64,000 bases of DNA, taken from NCBI RefSeq assembly GCF_900108475.1, contig NZ_FNWO01000003.1:62001-126000 (forward strand), in the 5' to 3' direction. The position numbers were made by a program, and so were the translations under genes. Positions 60,565 to 64,000 of the stretch are shown here, piece by piece. Position 1 is the stretch's first letter; every line of letters starts with the position of its first letter. Origin of the DNA: Magnetospirillum fulvum. Its GTDB lineage: Bacteria; Pseudomonadota; Alphaproteobacteria; Rhodospirillales; Magnetospirillaceae. The notes beneath the pieces were generated by a model that worked only from the letters and a program-made list of their open reading frames with translations, did not search any database and had not been told where the DNA came from.

Positions 60565-61592
60565 CAGCGTTTCACCCGCGCGAAGAACTCGACATAGCGC
60601 GCCACCACCGCTTTCTCGGTGAAGTCGGCATCGAAGGCGGCGCGTCCGGCCTGGGCCAGGGCGGCGGCCTGGGCCGGGTCGGCGCGCAGATGGGCGATCG
60701 CGGCGGCCAGCGCCGCATCGTCATCGACCGGGACCAGCAGACCGTCCTCGCCGCTGTGGATCAACTGGCTTGGCCCCTGCGAGGCGGCGGCGATCACCGG
60801 GCGGGCGGCGGCCCAGGCTTCGAGCACGACATTGCCGAGCGGCTCATGCCGCGACGGGCAGACGAACAGATCGGCCGAGGCCAGCAGCCTTGCCCCGTCG
60901 TCGCGCCAGCCAAGGAAGCGGACCCGATCGGCGATCCCCAGCGTTGCGGCCAGCGCTTCCAGTTCGGCCCGCAACGGTCCTTCTCCCGCCAGCCACAGAA
61001 AGGTGCCCTCGATTTGGGCCAGGGCGCGGAGCAGCACGTCGAACCCCTTGTTGGGGTGCAGCCGTCCCAGCGCGACGATCAGCGTTGCGTCGGCGGGGGT
61101 GTCGAACGCCTCTCGCGGCAGGGGGACTGCGGGGCCGGGATCGGCGGCGAAATTGGGCAGGTAATGGACCCGCTCGGCAGGCCAGCCCTGCTCGGCGATC
61201 CAGGAACACAGATCGGGGGTGTTGGCGGCGAGATGGTCGCAGGTGCGGTAATATTTGAGATCGTAATAGCCGCCCAGCCGTCCGACCCGGACGACGTTGC
61301 CTGCGGGCAGGAAGCGGGCGGCGCGGTTCATCCAGGCCAGGGCGATGTCGGGGCCAAAGTCGCGCGCGGCGGCGCTCGCGCGGCGGCGGGTCAACAGGTC
61401 GAGCGCTCCGCCAAAGCCCAGTTCGGTGACCTCCAGCCCGGCGGCGCGCAGCCGGGCGGCCCGTTCGGCATCCTTGCGGATCAGCAGACGCTGGACGATC
61501 CCGGCCCGGGCCAGTGCCGGGGCCAGCCGTTCGAAAAACGCTTCGGCCCCGCCGTGGCGGGCTCCGGCCATCATCTGCAACAACCGGGTCAC
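60564..61592 (-). CDS. GT4 family glycosyltransferase
   Basis: A 342-residue GT-B enzyme. GTG at 61592 overlaps the previous gene's stop (GTGA), giving TRLLQMMAGARHGGAEAFFERLAPAL. The C-terminal half has IVALGRLHPNKGFDVLLRAL and FVCPSRHEPLGNVVLEAWAA, where the acidic pair binds the donor. It is the middle gene of a tightly overlapping three-gene run ending in asnB. The product is unknown. Confidence 0.86.
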   Translation of the reverse strand: MTRLLQMMAGARHGGAEAFFERLAPALARAGIVQRLLIRKDAERAARLRAAGLEVTELGFGGALDLLTRRRASAAARDFGPDIALAWMNRAARFLPAGNVVRVGRLGGYYDLKYYRTCDHLAANTPDLCSWIAEQGWPAERVHYLPNFAADPGPAVPLPREAFDTPADATLIVALGRLHPNKGFDVLLRALAQIEGTFLWLAGEGPLRAELEALAATLGIADRVRFLGWRDDGARLLASADLFVCPSRHEPLGNVVLEAWAAARPVIAAASQGPSQLIHSGEDGLLVPVDDDAALAAAIAHLRADPAQAAALAQAGRAAFDADFTEKAVVARYVEFFARVKR

Positions 61593-62611
61593 GAAATCCA
61601 CCCTTCCAGCACGCTGGCGGCGTTGTCCCACGTGCGGTTGCGGTAAAGGCCCTTGGCCTCGCGGCTCAATACCCCCTGAAGCGCGCGGTCGGTCAGCAGC
61701 AGCAGGGCCAGATTGGCAAAGGATTCATCGTCGGGGACGACATAGGCCGAGAGTCCGTTGGCGACCCGTTCGAGTGCCGCCCCCAGCGGCCGCACCACCG
61801 CCGGGCAGCCGCAGGCCTGACTTTCCATCAGGGTGAAGCAGCCCATGTCGTCGGCATGGCCGGGATGAAGATGGACGCAGGCCCCGGCGAACAGTGCCGC
61901 CATGCCGGGATCGGGCTGGGGCCGGACGATCCGTACCCCTTGGGCGCGGGCGGCCAGGGCGCGGTCGATCACCGGGCGCAACGCGCCTTCGGCCTCGTCG
62001 CCCGCCTCGGCCCGGGCCAGGATCGTCGAACAGAGCACCAGTTCGGCCTGGGGCGCAGCGGGGTGAATCCGGTTTTGCCACAGATCGAGGATGGTTTCGA
62101 GCCCATGGGCGGGATGGGTGGTGACGATCGCATAAGGCGGGTCGGCCGGGTTGGGCGTGGCGGCAAGGTAGGACTCGGCCACCGCCGGGGGTAACAGCCC
62201 GGCGGCAAGGCCGCGCCGTTCGAACTGGGCCGCCTGGGCTTCGGCACTCAGCAGCAGCAGGGGCGCGAAAGTGTCGAGGGCGGCGCGGGCAGGGGCGCGT
62301 TCCAACAGCCGCCCCGGACCGGTGATCCACAGCACGCGGCGGTCGGCCAGCCGGACGAAGTCGAGCAGCGCCGGTTGGCGAAAAGCGATCAGGACGTCGG
62401 TGCGCGGCGGCTTGCGCGCCGAGAGCGGATCCCACCGCACCCCTTCGATATCGGCGCCATAGGGGGTGGCGGTGAAGGCCCGCACGCTGTGGCCGCGTCG
62501 GGCCAGCGCGGCGGCCAGGGCGGCGAACGCCTTTTCCGCCCCGCCCAGCGGCCGGGTTGCGGCGCTGAGGCCGTCGAAGGGGATGGACTGGTCCACCAGG
62601 GTGATATGCAT
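61589..62611 (-). CDS. GT-B glycosyltransferase-like protein
   Basis: A 340-residue protein with GT-B architecture: MHITLVDQSIPFDGLS, then GGAEKAFAALAAAL in the N-terminal half and HLHPGHADDMGCFTLMESQACGCP in the C-terminal half. The E-x7-E pair is partly kept. The ATG at 62611 has AAGGA eight bases upstream. It leads the operon with the GT4 and asnB, divergent from ygfZ. The donor and acceptor are unknown. Confidence 0.8.
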   Translation of the reverse strand: MHITLVDQSIPFDGLSAATRPLGGAEKAFAALAAALARRGHSVRAFTATPYGADIEGVRWDPLSARKPPRTDVLIAFRQPALLDFVRLADRRVLWITGPGRLLERAPARAALDTFAPLLLLSAEAQAAQFERRGLAAGLLPPAVAESYLAATPNPADPPYAIVTTHPAHGLETILDLWQNRIHPAAPQAELVLCSTILARAEAGDEAEGALRPVIDRALAARAQGVRIVRPQPDPGMAALFAGACVHLHPGHADDMGCFTLMESQACGCPAVVRPLGAALERVANGLSAYVVPDDESFANLALLLLTDRALQGVLSREAKGLYRNRTWDNAASVLEGWIS

Positions 62612-62700
62612 CGTCCGTTCCTTATAAGGCCGCCGATCGGGCTTGTCATCCCAGGCGCTTTGTCCCACCCTTCGAGGGGATTGTCGGGAAAGGGTTTATC

Positions 62701-63603
62701 ATGACGGAACAGCGTTTCGTGCGTCTGGAACGGCGCGCCATCATCGCGATCGGCGGCGACGATCGCCGGACCTTCCTTCAAGGGCTGATCTCGAACGACG
62801 TCACCCGACTATCGCCCGAGCGCGCCCTGTTCGCGGCGATGCTGACGCCCCAGGGCAAATTTCTGTTCGATCTGTTCCTGGCCGAGGCGGCGGACGGATC
62901 CTTCCTTGTTGATACCGAGGCGGATCGGGCCGAGGCCCTGGTCCGCAAGCTGACCCTGCACCGGTTGCGCGCCAAGGTGACAATCGAACCGGTCGCCACC
63001 CTGTCGGTCTATGCCGCCTGGGGCGAGGGCGCCGCCGCCCGGCTGGGTCTGCCCGAAGCCGCCGGGTCGGCCGCGCCGGTCGCGGGCGGGATCGCCCTGG
63101 TTGATCCCCGTCTGGCTGCTGCCGGGGCGCGGCTGCTGTTGCCCGAGGGGGGCGAGGCGGCCCTGATCGCCGCCGGGTTTGCTCCCGGCAGTGTCGAGGA
63201 TTGGGACCGCGCCCGGATCGCTCTCGGCCTGCCCGACGGTGCCCGCGACATGGAGCCGGAAAAGGCGTTGCTGCTCGAAAATGGCTATGAGGAACTGGCC
63301 GGGGTCGATTTCGACAAGGGCTGTTACATGGGCCAGGAACTGACGGCGCGGACCCGCTATCGCGGTCTGATCCGTAAACGGTTGATGCCGGTGGTCATTT
63401 CCGGCCCAACTCCGGCTCCGGGAGCGATCGTCCGCCATGGCGAGGCCGAGGCGGGCGAAATGCGCTCCAGCGCGGGCGATCTCGGTCTGGCCCTGATCCG
63501 GCTGGAGGCGTTTCGGGCCTCGGGCGGGCAGGGGCTGCATTGCGGCGAGGCAACCCTGACCGCCAGCCGCCCCGACTGGGCCAAATTCCCCGAGACGGAG
63601 TAG
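62701..63603 (+). CDS. ygfZ: YgfZ/CAF17 folate-binding protein
   Basis: A 300-residue tetrahydrofolate-dependent protein helping to maintain certain iron-sulfur enzymes. The diagnostic K-G-C-Y-x-G-Q-E motif (KGCYMGQE, Lys206, Cys208) is intact, followed by LTARTRYRG. The GcvT-like fold begins LERRAIIAIGGDDRRTFLQGLISND. The ATG at 62701 is close to GGGAAAGGG. It is divergent from the GT operon. Confidence 0.93.
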   Translation: MTEQRFVRLERRAIIAIGGDDRRTFLQGLISNDVTRLSPERALFAAMLTPQGKFLFDLFLAEAADGSFLVDTEADRAEALVRKLTLHRLRAKVTIEPVATLSVYAAWGEGAAARLGLPEAAGSAAPVAGGIALVDPRLAAAGARLLLPEGGEAALIAAGFAPGSVEDWDRARIALGLPDGARDMEPEKALLLENGYEELAGVDFDKGCYMGQELTARTRYRGLIRKRLMPVVISGPTPAPGAIVRHGEAEAGEMRSSAGDLGLALIRLEAFRASGGQGLHCGEATLTASRPDWAKFPETE

Positions 63604-63665
63604 CTGTTACCATCGGTTACCCAAAACCAACCGACTTGGCTCGGTGCGGAACGGTATAAAACGCC

Positions 63666-64000
63666 ATGGAACCCGGACCTCACATTCTGGTGGTCGATGA
63701 CGACCGCGAAATCCGCGATCTGCTGGCGCGCTTTCTTGCCCGGCATGGTTTGCGAGTCACCACTGCCCGCGACGGCGCCGAAATGCTGCGCCTGCTCGAC
63801 GAGCGGAAGATTGATCTGGTGGTGCTCGACCTGATGCTGCCGGGCGAGGACGGTCTGGCCCTGACCCGGCGGCTGCGCGAGGCGCGCTCCTCGATCCCGA
63901 TCGTAATGCTGACGGCGATGGGCGAGGACACCGACCGCATCGTCGGGCTGGAGATGGGGGCCGACGATTACGTCGCCAAGCCGTTCAATCCGCGCGAGTT
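63666..64000 (+). CDS. OmpR/PhoB-type response regulator, 3' end outside window
   Basis: The receiver domain is visible (about 111 residues): acidic pocket DDD (11-13), phospho-acceptor Asp55 in VVLDLMLPG, Thr83 in MLTAMG and Lys105 in VAKPFNPRE, after which the window ends. VGLEMGADDYVAKPFNPRE is typical of OmpR-family regulators, whose winged-helix domain should follow. A cognate kinase is not adjacent; the kinase at 51.6-53.7 kb is 10 kb away. Confidence 0.9.
   Translation, partial: MEPGPHILVVDDDREIRDLLARFLARHGLRVTTARDGAEMLRLLDERKIDLVVLDLMLPGEDGLALTRRLREARSSIPIVMLTAMGEDTDRIVGLEMGADDYVAKPFNPRE

Noticed and set aside
58672-60597. Plus-strand open frame of 641 codons opposite asnB
   Set aside because: The minus-strand product has the N-terminal Cys and ATP loop of AsnB; the plus frame has no motif.
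1-64000. CRISPR arrays, tRNA or rRNA genes
   Set aside because: No regularly spaced direct repeats and no cloverleaf-like or rRNA sequence were seen in the intergenic regions.

Overview
The window reads as a GC-rich alphaproteobacterial chromosome, most likely a Rhodospirillales/Magnetospirillum-type organism. This is inferred from gene families, codon style, a VPLPA-type protein-sorting tail and a split CobZ-like cobalamin enzyme; no rRNA or other phylogenetic marker is present. I found no tRNA, rRNA or CRISPR array.

Positions 1 to about 41.2 kb form a surface-polysaccharide island. It opens with a tightly overlapping rightward operon (1-9219): a NeuB-type synthase (5' end outside the window), a KdsC-type phosphatase, a PtmA-like SDR, an aldehyde dehydrogenase, a CMP-nonulosonate-type cytidylyltransferase, a full-length transketolase, a Caps_synth-like protein and a GT4 transferase. 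After a decayed insertion sequence (about 9.24-9.64 kb) come a second Caps_synth-like paralogue, a GT4 and a hexapeptide acetyltransferase. Next is a mosaic of FkbM methyltransferases and glycosyltransferases (13.4-18.8 kb), then a leftward block with rfbA and rfbB, a methyltransferase, a polyprenyl-phosphate-type GT2, a radical SAM enzyme and a WbqC-like protein (18.9-24.3 kb). A rightward block (24.9-36.7 kb) holds two paralogous GT2s, manC, an epimerase, gmd, fcl, a broken fkbM, the ABC exporter permease wzm, a Wzt ATPase fused to a radical SAM domain, and two methyltransferases. A wecE-like aminotransferase, a large membrane protein, a decayed inverted copy of the WbqC gene and a small repeat-containing lipoprotein close the island.

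The island encodes supply routes for a CMP-activated ulosonic acid, dTDP-4-amino-4,6-dideoxyhexose and GDP-L-fucose, many transferases, and an ABC-dependent (Wzm/Wzt) export step. Two IS256-type remnants, two pseudogenes and an inverted duplication show repeated rearrangement.

From about 41.4 kb the gene style changes to compact housekeeping content: GH3 glucosidase, asnB, a LuxR-type regulator, a VPLPA-CTERM protein, a leftward operon of histidine kinase-tcuA-like-tcuB-like-cobK (a probable split CobZ plus precorrin-6A reductase), an acyl-CoA synthetase, an SGNH hydrolase, a HIT protein, an operon of two glycosyltransferases, asnB and dihydroorotase, ygfZ, and the start of an OmpR-type response regulator.

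The most unusual items are the Wzt-radical SAM fusion, the ulosonate operon carrying its own transketolase and aldehyde dehydrogenase, and the invariant four-cysteine set in the two Caps_synth-like paralogues. All function assignments come from reading translated sequence and motifs; no database search was run.
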